DNA of 64,000 nucleotides from Tetrapyrgos nigripes. Taxonomy: Eukaryota; Basidiomycota; Agaricomycetes; Agaricales; Campanellaceae. Under the pieces are notes generated by a model, which saw only the letters and a program-made list of their open reading frames with translations, had not been told where the DNA came from and made no database searches. The stretch covers positions 434,001 to 498,000 of the forward strand of contig JAACJM010000025.1 of assembly GCA_013368315.1 (NCBI GenBank), written 5' to 3'. Position numbers and translations under genes: made by a program. Positions 11,271-23,324 of this stretch are shown here, in pieces (the first letter of the stretch is position 1; each line of letters opens with the position of its first letter).

Positions 11271-13635
11271 ATGTCTTCCTCTTCAAAATTGTCGTCACGC
11301 TCCCGATCGCGTTCACGTCATGGCAGTCCCTCTTTCATCCCTGAAATTCGCTCTTCATCCCCGCTTCATGGTCATCCACCTATAACAACGTACCACACAA
11401 ACACCCTTAACCTTTTCCAAGAAACAGGAGAGCCCATCTTTCATGCAACAGCACCCACTCTCACAAACATGGTACCTCCCGACCCACTGGACCATGAGCA
11501 TGTCCCGGTCTCTTTCGGTCCTTCGCGACCTCGAATCCTGGACTATGAACGTGAGGGTGGTTGGGACGAAGATGGAACCAAGTATGAGGCACATGGAAGG
11601 ATAGAAGAGGTTCTTGACGAAAGCATAACCCTCATCAAACCACTCGCCTCTCAACTCACTGGACCTTCAGGGATACAAAGTCCCATCCCATTACCCTCCC
11701 ACGCTCCTCCTCCTCCCCGTCCCCGAGTACGTGCATTCGAAATTGGCCCCGAGTCCCCGGGTATATTAAAATCGAGGCTTGATTATGTGCTCTCTGATGA
11801 GAAACATCCTACTGGCAATGGTAGTCCCAGATACCCTGCTTCGGCCCTTTCGCAATCATGGGCTCCTTCCCACCTGCGGAACTTATCTGCAGCACCCACA
11901 GGCACGTTGTCGCCTTTAAATGTCTTTGAACCGAGTCGTGTGTCGACGCCTGTACAACATCATCAGTCATTCGCGTTACCTTCTTCATTTATCCCTGAAG
12001 ACACTTCCGATGATGATGAGGATGACAACGACGAGGATGACGAGGATGACGAGGATGAAGACGATGTTGGTATGAGTGAGGGTGTGGGTGTGGATATGGA
12101 TTTAAATCTCAACCCATTCGAAATACCAAACATTCCCTCCATTACCACCAGTCCTGGTCCTAGTCGACCTCAGCCAACACTTGATACCATACCTAATCCG
12201 ACCGAACCGGTTATTCGTCCAATACGAATAAGCCGTTCGCCTACACCTCCTATTCCTTCTATACCACCTACTCCTCCTCTTAAGGATACCCCCCGCGCTT
12301 TCCACGATGACTATGACCATGGTTCCGGGTCGTCGTCTTCCTCTTATTCCCACTCTTATCAAGTCGGCCGTAACAGCCAAAGCCAACGTCATAGTATCAC
12401 TTCTTCCAACCCCAACCCCAAAAAACGTCGTCGGTCGCTGACGCCTGAAAAGGCGGCTCATTCTCCTCCGCCTCCGCCGAAGAAAAAGAACATCGACCTC
12501 GACGTCGATGAAACAGCGTCTGCTTTGGCTGGTAACCTTGAAAAACAACAGGAACAACAACAACAAAACCAACAAAAGCACCATCATCCTAACGATGAAC
12601 GTATCATTGAGAAACACCTTTCGTCCATAGGCAACCTCTCCTCTGTTGTGAGGTCTATATCGAAGGTGTGTTTCTTTCCTTTCTCTTTTTCTCTTCTCGT
12701 CTCCTCTGTTCCATCATATCCTGACTCATGCGACTTCTTTTGCATTTGCATTTGCTTCTGTGTCTCCGTCTGTGTACGTGTTCGGGTCTTTCCAACAGGG
12801 CATTATAATATCAACCTCAAAAACCCCGAAAACGACCGCCGGCGCCAACTTGAAATTGAAAACACACACCGAGATGTGCGAGCGTGTCGTTGATTCGTTA
12901 TCTCAAGTCGAAAAGGCTTTGATCAGAAGACGCGAGGTGCCTATTGAGCATTGGGAAGATTTTCCTTTTACTTCGAGGTGTCGGTATGAGAGAAGGTTGA
13001 AGTCTCTGGAGAGGTGAGTTTAAGTCTGGGTTTGCATTGCGTTGCAAAGGTGGTTCAGTCATGGTGCTAATTATTTACTCTTTACTCGACGTTTACAGGA
13101 GTCTCGCGAGATTACGAACAATGTCAGAGTACATCCTGGGCCTCGTAGGATCCGTCGGTCTGTTCGGAAAAATCCGTCTGTTGGAGGTTGTAGTAGATAA
13201 ACTTGCGAGGCATCATGCCAAGTTGCAGGATGTTGCTCTCAAGTTGAATGTGAGTCCAGTTTCTCTTTCATTTCCTTCTTCTTTGCCTTTTCGGTTTGCC
13301 TTTTCGGTTTGCTCTGGCGTTTTACCGCCATTTCGTTGTTGGTGGTGTTGGTGTTGCGTGGTGTTGCGTGCAGTGTGTCACTGTCAAACCAACCCTGGAC
13401 TAAAGCACTGACCCTTTCTCCCTTGACGTTCTCCCTTCTTCCTTGACGCCCTTAACGTTTCAACTTATCTACCATTCTACCGTTCCAGGCCACATTCGAC
13501 CGCCTCAAACTACGACACCTCCACAAAATAGCTTCCAACCACGTTGCGCAAGCAAACGTGTGTCGGACTGCGTATCTTGAAGCACGCGAAACATATTTTG
13601 TTAAAAGGACCAGAGGGGGTTTTCGGGAGTTATAG
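11271..13635 (+). CDS. Unknown protein: SR-rich start, acidic tract, basic NLS, helical C-terminus
   Basis: Four exons (11271-12665, 12799-13013, 13099-13249, 13489-13635) give 635 residues with matching phases. The N-terminus alternates Ser and Arg. Residues 1-240 are Pro/Ser-rich, residues about 245-265 form an Asp/Glu tract, and a Lys-Lys-Arg-Arg-Arg-Ser stretch near residue 385 looks like a nuclear localisation signal. A Gln-rich run follows near 425. The C-terminal 170 residues are different: dense in Arg, Leu and Glu, predicted helical, with no low complexity. That part is the likely conserved domain. I do not recognise the family. A nuclear role is an inference from composition only. 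Confidence 0.75.
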
Positions 13636-15004
13636 CCTAGTGGTGGCCTGGTGGTGGCCTGGTGATAGTGTCGAGCGATATTGTAATGGCATTTAGCCAG
13701 TGACTCGGGTTTGAGCTCGGGGTCTTCGGGCAGAGACTACAGTTACCCGAGGTTTGCCCGACTTCAGTCTTCCGGAATCTGGGTCACGGTTTCCCGACCG
13801 ACCTTCTGACTTCTGCGATTCTCAGGGCCTGGTTCTGGTTCGGATTCTCATCATGATACTCGTTCTTATTTTCTCGTTGGATCCTCTCCATGATGTTAAT
13901 GTTCTTTTAACGCTTAACGTGTAATGCTTACGCCCTTACTTTTACCTATTTCAAATTTGGACGTCTTTCATGATCAGTTCATGACTTGACGTGTTTCTTC
14001 CTAGTCTTTCTGACGACATTCTTATATCCACGGAGTCCGCTTTGTTCTCGTTCACGTTGTTTCTTTTCCTTGTTAATGGGTTTTATGATGTATATGACTT
14101 GTTTTTCTCTAACGGTTTTCAATACGCTTGTACATGTCCTAAGGTTTCTCTTCTCTTCCCTCTTCACGTTTTCTTGCAATTGCTGCTTTCTTTTTCTTGA
14201 CGATCAACCACGCTTTTTAATTCTCTCCACCCTCCATTCTCCATTTTACTTTTGACTGCTGCATAGAATTTCTCTTGCTACTGACTCACTGACTGATTCC
14301 GTTTACGCATCCATCCACGTCTCCACGCTTCACATCTCGCTTTGCGCTTTGCATGCAACCTGCTGTGTCTAAATTATTTGTAACAACGTTATAGCATGAA
14401 TTGTACATAGTAATTTACAGAACGATTTGGCAATACAACAACTTACTCATAACGGCGATGAGAGACGAGTGTTCATTCCTCCAGCAGTCTTCTTTACAGT
14501 TACTCCCAACCATTTATGGTGATCCTCGCGCCGTAAGTTTCAGCACAAGCCTTTCTCTACAGTGGCCATGGGATCTGGAAAAGAGCAAGGGTAAGTGAAG
14601 CTGATGATCATTGACTCAGCCTCAAGTCTCCGCTTTTTTAAGTATAGGCCATTTCAGTTCCTGGTAGTCTATTTTCGGGAACAACATTTGTACGCTTTCT
14701 CAAAGTCGCGAATGGCAACTGTAAAGTGAGCAAGATATACCAGAAACGGCACAAAGAAGAGTTGGCACCGAGGCGTTGCAATGGTGACAATTACGCGCTG
14801 CAGCCAAAAAAATGACGCCGAGTAGGAAAGAAATCAATTCATTTTGGCCGAAAAAAAGTCCTCATCCTATCAGAATGTGTCCTCACAAGGTCCTCAGAAG
14901 TCCATTCACTAGCATTCCAATTGGTCACGAGTCCGAACGTATAAACCCCTAGGATAATAAGTACATCTTCAGCATTACCGTTAGTCCGATGACATCTAAC
15001 CAGT
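13636..15004. other. Convergent intergenic region, nothing recognised
   Basis: This lies between the unknown gene ending at 13635 (plus) and Uso1 ending at 15005 (minus). It is T-rich, with short duplications such as two TTTTCGGTTTGCC units just upstream in the last intron. Short open frames show no family resemblance. It probably holds both 3' UTRs. Confidence 0.5.
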
Positions 15005-18000
15005 CTACTCCTCATCTTCTTCGTCCTCTTCCTCGTCCTCGGAAACTTCCATCCCTTTCTCTCTCATCCTCTGTTTGTCCTTCTTCCTCTTCCCAGTAAC
15101 CTCGTCCAACAGAACCAGCAAATCCTCCTGTTCCTTTTCCATTTCCTTCTTCTTCTCTTCCGAATACTCTAGTTCAGACTGAAGTGATGAGGCTTTGGAC
15201 TCGGCAGCTTGCAGTTCCGTCTGTGAGGATTGAAGCTGATTTTGCAAGGACGAGATTTCGGTCGAGGTTGTCGTATGGAGCTGTGCAAATTGCTGTTGAA
15301 GGTCGGCGTGTTGGACTCTGAGAGTCTGGAGCTGAAGATGAAATAAGAATAAGTGTGTATGGATATGTATAGAATAAAGACAGAGAAGCATACCTCTTCG
15401 CTATCCTTGCCCCCTTGTGCTCTATCACTCTGCTGAGCTTGCAGCTGTCTCAACTGTTCCTTCAGCGACTCGATCTCGACCGTCTGAGTTCGGAGCGAAT
15501 CTCGTAATGAAGAAATCAGAATAGCAGTCTCTGCACTTTGACCAGAGGCAGAAGCCAGTTGATCAGGAGACGTTGAAAGGCTTCTTTGTACCGTGTCTGT
15601 CAAAAAAAAAAAAAAAAGAAAGTAGTCAATGAATAATGTAGGGTCAGGACACCATGATAAGGGCACTCACAGTAACCCGACTTCCAAAAGTCCACAAACG
15701 CCCAATCAAACCAAATCTCTCCTTTGTCGCTGCCTAGAGGAAACACCACTCCTTCTGGGCTGACGTTCCTGAACCTGTCGTCATCTCTCATCCGGCTCAA
15801 TCTCCCAATGAGCGTGTCAACGCCTAGACGAGTGAGAATGGGGTATGTTGTCTTGCGAGTGATCTCTCCTGGCTCCCTATTGTACTCGTAACAAATGCCC
15901 AGCAAAAAGACGCATAAACCGGGGATGAGCACGTCTAGTTCATCAGAGATTTGGTTTATTGGTTCCACGAGCTAAAGAGATCACGATCAGCACCAGTTCC
16001 CCAATCAAAAACGAGTAAAAGAAGTGCGCACCACACCCAGACCTCCGCATTCTAAAAACTCCCTAGTTGCGCCAGGATCTTCCCATAGCCACGTAGCCAA
16101 CAAACTCATATACGCAGTCACGAGCCTGTCCCATATTCTCTTCTCAATCGCTCCTTCTCCAACTTTGTCGTTTTGGTACCGGGATCTCGATAAAAACGCC
16201 AACGAAAGATTTTCCGTGATAATCGCTAACAGCGTCTGGGGATCGTCATCGTCGTCATCGTCCTCTTCTTTATCCGTTTGACCAGCTTGAGCAGGGGGTG
16301 GTGGTCCATCCGCTGGTACAAAGAATCCTGCATTTGCACCAGGTGTTTGAGGCGCATTGGCATTTAAAGACGGCTTGACACTCTTAGCCAACTTTTTCGC
16401 TTCAGGCGAACCTCGTAACAAGTGTGCAAAAAGCAAACAAGCAAAATGCGTCGATGTGACCGAAATAGGGTCCAAAGGCGTAGAATTAGGCGAAGGAGGT
16501 GCAACGCTGAGGGCATGTAAAAGTGGTGTACTTCGTGGTTGTCTATTCTCGCCTTCTTCGCTGCTAGGTACCATCGCACCCAGAATCGCTGTTCGAACTC
16601 CTTCCTTCCGCACAAAGTTCTCAAACACTCCCACTGCAGCTGCTCTCAGCTCTAAATCTTTGGTTAGATCCCCCATCCAGGTGCCTTCTCCTCCTGCAGA
16701 GTTGACAGCTTGATTGTAGTGGTTCAGGATTCCACCGTATTCCCCACTGAGCCCAAGTTCGACTAGGACATCCAAAGCTGACGTTTCCTCAAGTCTATCC
16801 CATTCTTCTCCATTTGTTTCGGGGACAGGGATGTATGGTGTAAGAATTAGGGAGGGTAGACTAAATCCTACCGCAGAGCTGGAAGTAGACGACGGTGTAG
16901 GGGGTGATATATTGGATGGAAGGAGTTTAAGAGCTTGGGTTTTGAGAGCAGTAGGAGCATTGGATGATAATGCGATTTCGACCAGAAGACGAGGGAAGAT
17001 AACGGATTCGAGATCCTGGAGACAATCAATCAATATCATACGGTCCCAGTAGAAGAAGAGTACCTCACTCCATGACCAGTTTTGCCCCCGACAAGCAGAC
17101 CAATAATCTCGATGATGCACTTGACGTTGTTCTCCTTCTGTGCGTCCCAGAACTGGAGAGCAAATGGCTGAGGAGCTGGTTCACTCAGAGGCAGATTCGG
17201 TGGAAATAGAAGGAGTGAGGGTAAGGTAGGTGGTAATGGAGTTGAATGGAAGTAATTCTGAAAGAGAGGTCAACAGTGAAACAGTGTACTCGGAGAGAGA
17301 ATGCGCTCACTTGATTTGACGAGTTGAACCTCAAAAGCGTGTCGACGCACATCAGAGCATCCTGAACGACGAGTCCGCCTTCTATGCCTCCTTCTTGAGT
17401 CACAATGTTGAACAGCTTTTCGAAAGCTCCTTCAAACGCAAGGACTTTTTGAATGTCCGGGCTTTGTGTTGTGAGTAGTTGTAAAGTCGAGAGAGCCTCT
17501 GAGCATACGGATAGCATCAGTACAAGCCACTACAATCTAGTAGAACCACCATAGACGTACCATTTCTTATAATCTCCCTCTTATCCTCCAAGGTCGCAAT
17601 GACACTAGCCGCCCCGGTCTGCGCAGTCAAGAAATAACTTTGCACGACGTGTCGCCTATTCTTCAACAAAGTCGCAAGAAACTGCAACGTCCCAAAGCGT
17701 GTATAGAAGTTGTTATCACCCATGAGCCCAAAGATCGCATGTACGACTCCCTCGTTCGCCAATACCGCATCTGTATGCTGCAAAGCCAGTTCCCTGCCTT
17801 CCTTACCCTCTTTTCCTTCTGGGTCTACTTCACACAGCAGATTCAACGTCTCCATAACAGCTTTCCCGATATCTGCATCCACTTCTGCATCGTTCTGGAG
17901 GACTTGGAGTAAGCCAGGTAGGGCATGATCACCGACGTCCTTTTTGCAATCTCGAGTAAGGCCTTTGAGAGCGAGGACAGCAGCACGCCGGTCGGCGAGA

Positions 18001-18110
18001 AGTGTAGCGGGGGAGAGACGGTCAACGAGTCTTGCTATGGTATCTGAGGCATTCTGAGGAGCTCCTGTGGGCCCTCGCAGTGCAACATACGTCTGCGAGA
18101 AGAATTCCAT
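15005..18110 (-). CDS. USO1: Vesicle-tethering protein Uso1/p115
   Basis: Seven exons (18110-17561, 17498-17311, 17257-17069, 17015-16032, 15971-15671, 15596-15394, 15331-15005) give 913 residues. The start fits the family: a short lead, then Thr-Ile-Ala-Arg-Leu and an Asp-Arg-Arg-Ala armadillo segment. Residues 1-735 form the armadillo head, closing with the hallmark Leu-Gly-Ile-Cys-Tyr-Glu-Tyr and Phe-Val-Asp-Phe-Trp-Lys-Ser motifs. Residues about 740-885 are a Gln/Glu/Leu coiled coil. The end is Glu-Val-Thr-Gly-Lys-Arg-Lys-Lys-Asp-Lys followed by a nearly pure Asp/Glu tail. By family it tethers ER-derived COPII vesicles to Golgi membrane with Rab1/Ypt1 and SNAREs. The coiled-coil tail is much shorter than in yeast Uso1 (1790 aa) and closer to metazoan p115. 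Confidence 0.93.
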
Positions 18111-18294
18111 CAACTTGATCAAGGAGAGGTCGCGTTTGTCACGTGTGACTACTACGTTCCGGCTCGATGACCGTTTAAAATGGCATTTACTATAGGTATG
18201 TGCACAAGTAAAGCAGTAATGGCGCAAATAGCCCAGTTCATCAGTCCTTTATATATAGGAATTCCACAAAAGCTTGAAGCTGTCCACCATCTAC

Positions 18295-19618
18295 TCAGCT
18301 CAATCCACCTGGCGTCAGGTTGCGAAACTGCAAGACCTGCTCATGCATGCACTGTATCTGGCCCGCTGTAAACTCGGTGCGACACTCATTGCTGGTGTAG
18401 TCCATGCAGTTGTCTGTCAATATCACAAAGTCAACAATACGTCCAGGTAAGATAATTGCGGAAAACACTCACGAATGGGATCCAAACCAGGATCATCAGG
18501 GCAAGAGTCCCTGTCGAGCGATAGAATCATAGATCCATGAGCACGGTAGGTTAAGAGGTCAAGCCAAACCTGTTACTCAATTGTTACTCACCTTCCAATA
18601 GGACATTCCCCAACCGGACCTGCTGTCGGGACCGCCTCTAGCGGAGTGTCATCGACCTTATAGATCGGTCCCAGGTCAGAATTACCTCCATGGTGTGAGT
18701 ACGCACGCAGTCGAAATTATCCTCGCAGCCTCCGTCAAAGATATGAGACAAGCCAAACCACCGTAGTGCTTGTGTCAGTCGACCCGGGTTGTTGTTAATA
18801 GGAGAGAAAAAGCAATGAGGACATACATGCCCAGTCATGAATCAACGTTTTGCCTAGGTTATAATTCGTATTGCTCCCGTAGAGAAAAACACTGTTGTGA
18901 AGCACGATACCGTCTTTTTGGACACTGAACTCCAACTCTAATGGCAAGGTTGACCAGGCCTGGTAGAGGGGACTTGTGAGACTAATTTCAAAATTCATCA
19001 GTTGGTCAACTTTTGATTGTGCGTGCCGCAAGAAAGGGGAGGCGACGCACCGCATGAGATAGACATTCAAGGATTTCTTGTCCCCTTGATGAAGAGCAGC
19101 CTTCAGATCCCACTCATTTTGCGAGAATGGGTTCGCGTCGAAGTACCTAGAGCCTGCCGGTGAGCTGATCCTTCAGAGTGGAATCACTACGCCGTCAAGT
19201 TAACCTCCGGTATGTGTCTCCCTAAATTCCTGAAATGCCCTACGGGATGTTTCCACCTTCCTCGGTGTCATTCGCACTGATAACATGGTAATACAACTGT
19301 CGTGTTCCGTCAGTACTAGTATCCATTCTTAAGATATGCAAACAGATTGAGAGCATACATCGAAGGGAGTGAGACCGGCTCGAGCTTCAATACTTCTTCT
19401 ACTGAAGGATGTCCGAGCGCGTAAGGCAGCAGCAACCAAAGTCAACCTGAGTTCCGCACAACCTGTTGGCCAAAATTTACTGAGTATCAGACATGAAGAG
19501 TCTTTGGACTTGCTCGACTCACCGCAGAACAATATCTATCTAGTTGGGCTAGACCGACAGAGGAGAAACCAACTATGATGAGGCCGAACCCCAGAGTTGC
19601 GATCTTGCTGATAACCAT
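18295..19618 (-). pseudogene. Decayed secreted M43-family metalloprotease (pappalysin/cytophagalysin type)
   Basis: From ATG 19618 the minus strand encodes a signal peptide of about 25 residues. A chain of M43 pieces follows: Tyr-His-Val-Ile-Ser-Ala-Asn-Asp, an Asn-Pro-Phe-Ser-Gln-Asn segment, Leu-Asn-Val-Tyr, Asp-Gly-Ile-Val, Tyr-Asn-Leu-Gly-Lys-Thr-Leu, a Trp-Phe-Gly-Leu-Ser-His helix, Cys-Pro-Ile-Gly-Arg-Asp-Ser-Cys, and the Met-turn Asn-Cys-Met-Asp-Tyr-Thr. Stop is TGA 18297-18295. Active family members carry His-Glu-x-x-His-x-x-Gly-x-x-His. Here the first half reads His-Asp-Trp-Ala at the exon edge, and the downstream acceptor has CGG where CAG is expected. The first exon join is out of frame with its donor, and about 25 residues are missing between the second and third pieces. 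Together these point to a pseudogene. A heavily rearranged inactive homologue is the alternative. Confidence 0.72.
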
Positions 19619-20127
19619 GCGCTTTTAAGGAAAGGTGGGTATCCGAGAGACAAGAAATGCTGCATTGCTCGGTCAGCGTCAGTGTCAGCGTTCGGAACTT
19701 GCAACATCCCAAATTCCAATGACGGCGGCCGCGTTGCGAAGAGCATCACGTTTTAGGTTGCCAGTCGGATGTGCATCTCGATGCGTAAGACTCCTTGATA
19801 GTACACAGTGTAGAAGCTTGAATGAGGCTAGTCAGGACTAGTCGTATAGTAGGAGTTCACGGGAATTTCAATATCCAGACTTGTTGGATTTCAATTGATC
19901 TCGGGATGCTGCAAAAATTGGCGGAAAAGCACGCACAGACCTGACCGTCACAACTTTCCGTCTTACGAGACATCGTACAACCCAAAGGTTCGCTAGCGTC
20001 TTCTTGAGGAAGCTTGGAGAAGGTCCCCGGGGCCCGCCTTATGAAAATGGCAAGTCAGATCCAACCCCGTGAGGTCTACACAATCGAAATCATAAGCATG
20101 TGGAGCTTTCCCACACAATAAGTAATT
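19619..20127. other. Intergenic between the M43 relic and U6
   Basis: No gene is seen. The 3' part directly upstream of position 20128 should hold the U6 promoter. An A/T-rich CAATAAGTAA lies about 12-15 bp before the RNA start, but no canonical TATA box at the usual -25 to -30 spacing is evident. Confidence 0.45.
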
Positions 20128-20151
20128 GTCCCCTTCGGGGTGACATACGAA

Positions 20152-20182
<31 letters not shown>

Positions 20183-20247
20183 GGCCCCTGCACAAGGATG
20201 ACACGCTTTCCCGGAGTGGTAGACCTACGGGTCTCAATATTTATTTT
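20128..20247 (+). ncRNA. U6 spliceosomal snRNA
   Basis: The catalytic core is nearly identical to U6 across eukaryotes: AATTGGAACGATACAGAGAA, then GATTAGCATGGCCCCTGC, then AAGGATGACACGC. The ACAGAGA box is at 20166-20172 and the AGC triad at 20178-20180, followed by the internal stem-loop. The 5' end forms the expected hairpin GTCCCC-TTC-GGGGTGAC at 20128-20144. Transcription should be by RNA polymerase III, with the TTTT at 20244-20247 as likely terminator. The core has no intron, unlike some basidiomycetes and S. pombe. The stretch after the core is about 20 nt longer than in human U6 and contains a small hairpin (AGACC-TAC-GGGTCT), so the exact 3' end is uncertain. Confidence 0.95.
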
Positions 20248-21131
20248 GCCTCTTTGTTCAAAATATATCACTTTTTGCTCTTCGAAGCTCGATGCTAGCT
20301 TGGAGGCAACCGATTTTGGGATCTCGACTGCGTACCGGCATTAGGGTGAGCTACTTGGGCAACCTCCATATGTAAGGTACGAGCCAGCAGTCCACTGGCA
20401 CGTCGATCTTTCAACTTACTTAGAATATACACCCGGAGTCGGACCTGATACCAGTCCCAGCCCCGAAATCGGATCTGACTTCGAAGACGCTAACAGGATA
20501 AGTACTTAACTGGCCACTGTCTGCAAATTGAAGTAACAAAAATCCTACCCCATCTGGTGTAGTCCAGCCTTCCAGGACCCCTGGGCCTAGATCGCCGCGT
20601 TGTGTTGAAGTGGTGGCTGACCATATGCATCGGTTTGGGGCTGAAAAGGCTGTGACCGACCATGAGAGGAACAGGTTCTTTGTGGCTTCAAAGTGGTTTC
20701 AAGGTAACGTAGTTTCTCGATTTGAGCTCGTAGCAGTTACGGTGGCACGGAAATGTTTGAGAAAAAATTAAGCAGTCTATGTATATGGATGTAAAAGTAG
20801 AATAAATATGATGATACACTAGCGGTGAAAATTCCAAACTGTAACTGTAATAGTCAGGACGTTTGAAGGTTCCGAATGAGGAGAAAGAGAAAGGAAAGTG
20901 ATATCACGATGCAGAAGTATGACGAAAGAGGAAATGGAGGGAAAATGCTAGGCTACAGTCGAATGTACTATGAGTGAGAGAGAGGTAATAGAACAACGAA
21001 ATTTTCAAAGGGCTTCCATCCATCAAATATTGTCTGAAAAAGCGAAGGAGTGTGCAGAACCAGAAAATCAATGAAAAGAGAGAAGAGGAAAAGAATAAAG
21101 AAGAATAAAAATTATGCATCAAACCCCATGC
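20248..21131. other. Intergenic downstream of U6; 3' region of the aminotransferase gene
   Basis: No gene is seen. The part near 21000-21130 is A/G-rich on the plus strand and probably forms the 3' UTR of the minus-strand gene ending at 21132. I looked for a tRNA-like B box (GGTTCGANTCC) downstream of U6, as in yeast SNR6, and found no good match. Confidence 0.45.
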
Positions 21132-23324
21132 TTAAATCGCCCTACCAACGCTCTCAAATGTGCTCTCCCCGCAGTTGATAACCCACTCGTTCCACATTCC
21201 CGCTCGCCATACTCCATCCTTTAACAGCTCCACAAATCTCAGCACATTCCACACATCCTGGAAATTACTCCCGAGTCCTAAACTAATCCTAACGACGCCC
21301 AACTCCCGTCCGACCGCATGCTCGAAGTCTTTGAGCGTAACACCAGGATACAGCTTTTTCATATCTTCTTGAATCCCGAGGATAGCTGCTGCGCCTCCGG
21401 GATTACACATACACCCCGTTCGAAGAGAAATGTTTTGCTTCGTGGCTGCGTATTCAATGAAGGAGTTTGGTATCATGTGGCCGGAGGACTGGATTCCCAA
21501 TTCGAGTGGACAAGGAAAGTAAAGGCAGAAGAATCATCAGTACCGATACGAGCGCGGAGCATCATGACCGAGGGTCAACTTACATCGAAAAATATGAGAG
21601 AAACGGTGGATCCCGTTTCTGAAAGCTCCCCGACCGATGTCAAAGGTTTCGAAGGTGCCCGAGATAATATACGAACGACAGGTATCCCTGTCACATCATG
21701 CCTCATCTTGGATAGCGATGTAGCCATATGATACACCAAACAAGACAGTCGAAGAGGAAGAAATGGCAAATAAGCCGAAAGAAATCGCAAACCGTCTGTG
21801 ACGGCTGGTAATGTTAAGTAGTTGATGGTACCATCCTAAACGATAATGATATTAAACGTGCGGCGACTGCCAGTTAGAACGAAACGTAATTTATCGTTGA
21901 AGGGTAAGAAGGAACACGAACCTCGAACTGTTCATGAGGCTCTTGGGAACGAGTAACGATATTTCCAGGTACTTGAACGACTTCGACCGTACCTCCAGCG
22001 AACCAGGGGCGCCGGAGTTCATTCAGGAACGACTTTCTCACTATGAGGGCTCCCACTCCAGTGGGGAAGCCGAACATCTTGTAGAAGGAAATGGCCATTG
22101 CGTCGACGGGCGTTTCGCTAAGTGAAAATGACGAAGTCGGAGCTAGAGCAGCGGCGTCGAGGAGAGTGTGATATCCGAGGGATTTCGCATATTCAATAAC
22201 AGAGAAGGGTGCTTTGGAATTCGTTATATTCGACTGACCAGTCACCGCAAAAAGACTAGCAGGGAGATTTTTCGATCGGCGGTGGCGCAGGAGAAGGGAC
22301 TACGTTAAAAAATAGTCAAAACGATTGTTGACCAGCGAAGAAAGAAGAGCCTATACCTTCGCAATATCTTCATCAAAACCACCATGATTAGTGGAAGGGA
22401 TGTAGCAGACGCTGGCACGGTGATTGATAGCGAATTGACGAATCCCATGTACGCTATTGTGGGAGTCCGAGCAGACGATATAATGACTTTGATCAGTGAA
22501 GGGATACGATTCTCCAACGAGTTTCAAAGCGGCGGTAGCGTTTGGGGTGAAGACGACAGTGTAATCGGAAGTTGCCTTGAAAAAGGCGAGGACGGCGGCG
22601 CGAGCTTCGTCAGCACACTTTAGGGAGAGTTTAGAGCTAATGAGACAGCGCGGGTCAGTGAGCAAAAACTAATAGATGACGACGACGGGTACAGACCTGT
22701 TGCTGACGGAGTGAGTGTTTCCCATGATGCTTTCGTAGAGGAAGTCGGTGTGCACGCGTACGAGGCTCTCGGGATATAATGAACCACCCATGTAATCCAC
22801 ATATGTCTCCTTTGCACGTTCCAGCCGTCCATAATCGCTTCGACGCAGGCTATCGAGTATCCATGTTAGGCGATACTCTGTAAACAAACGAGGAGTCAAT
22901 GTAAGGTTCAAGATAATCAGTTGACGATGGACGTACGAGGAAATCCCTGGAGAAAGCGGTTGTATGCGTCTAATGCTTCTGGTAGGATCACATCTTGACC
23001 GGGCATGTAAACGCTGAGGTTTCGCTGATGACTATGTGTGGATTGAGAGAATGTCCTGGTATTGTCGGAGCTCGGTGTGAAAGGAGGAGAAAAGGGCTGA
23101 GGTTGGTGTTCGCTGGAGTTGTCGCTATGTTGCACTTCATACACGTCGACGTGGTATCTTGATTTCTCGTTTGCGAGATCAAGGACACTAGAGGGATCCG
23201 AAGAGACAGACGATTGAGAGTGTCTGCCTGAGCATCCTAGACTAAATCTGGGCAAGGCAGGAGCAGAACGCAGTCTCCGAATTTCTCGTCTGTTGTAGGA
23301 CGTGGAGGATTGAGAGTTGCCCAT
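21132..23324 (-). CDS. Class V PLP-dependent aminotransferase, molybdenum cofactor sulfurase-like (no MOSC domain)
   Basis: Six exons (23324-22937, 22877-22697, 22636-22357, 22299-21922, 21835-21584, 21488-21132) give 611 residues with consistent phases. Residues 130-611 form the class V aminotransferase fold of Moco sulfurases. Visible are the Tyr-Val-Asp-Tyr-Met-Gly-Gly entry, the PLP lysine Lys357 in Ser-Phe-Tyr-Lys-Met-Phe-Gly, and the sulfurtransfer-type Cys motif Leu-Arg-Thr-Gly-Cys-Met-Cys-Asn-Pro-Gly-Gly. Full MOCOS enzymes add a C-terminal MOSC domain; this one stops before it. Residues 1-129 are a Ser/Arg-rich extension beginning Met-Gly-Asn-Ser-Gln-Ser, which fits an N-myristoylation signal. 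A cysteine desulfurase-like reaction is likely, but the substrate is unknown. Confidence 0.85.

Noticed and set aside
12102..12617. Long minus-strand open frame opposite the unknown SR-rich protein
   Set aside because: It mirrors low-complexity acidic and Pro/Ser coding sequence of the plus-strand gene and encodes biased Arg/Val runs with no motif.
15169..15666. Alternative minus-strand frames in the Uso1 tail
   Set aside because: These are off-frame shadows of the coiled-coil exons; the chosen splice chain keeps family motifs and phase throughout.
20244..20400. Downstream B box for the U6 gene, as in yeast SNR6
   Set aside because: No sequence close to GGTTCGANTCC was found in the following 150 bases.
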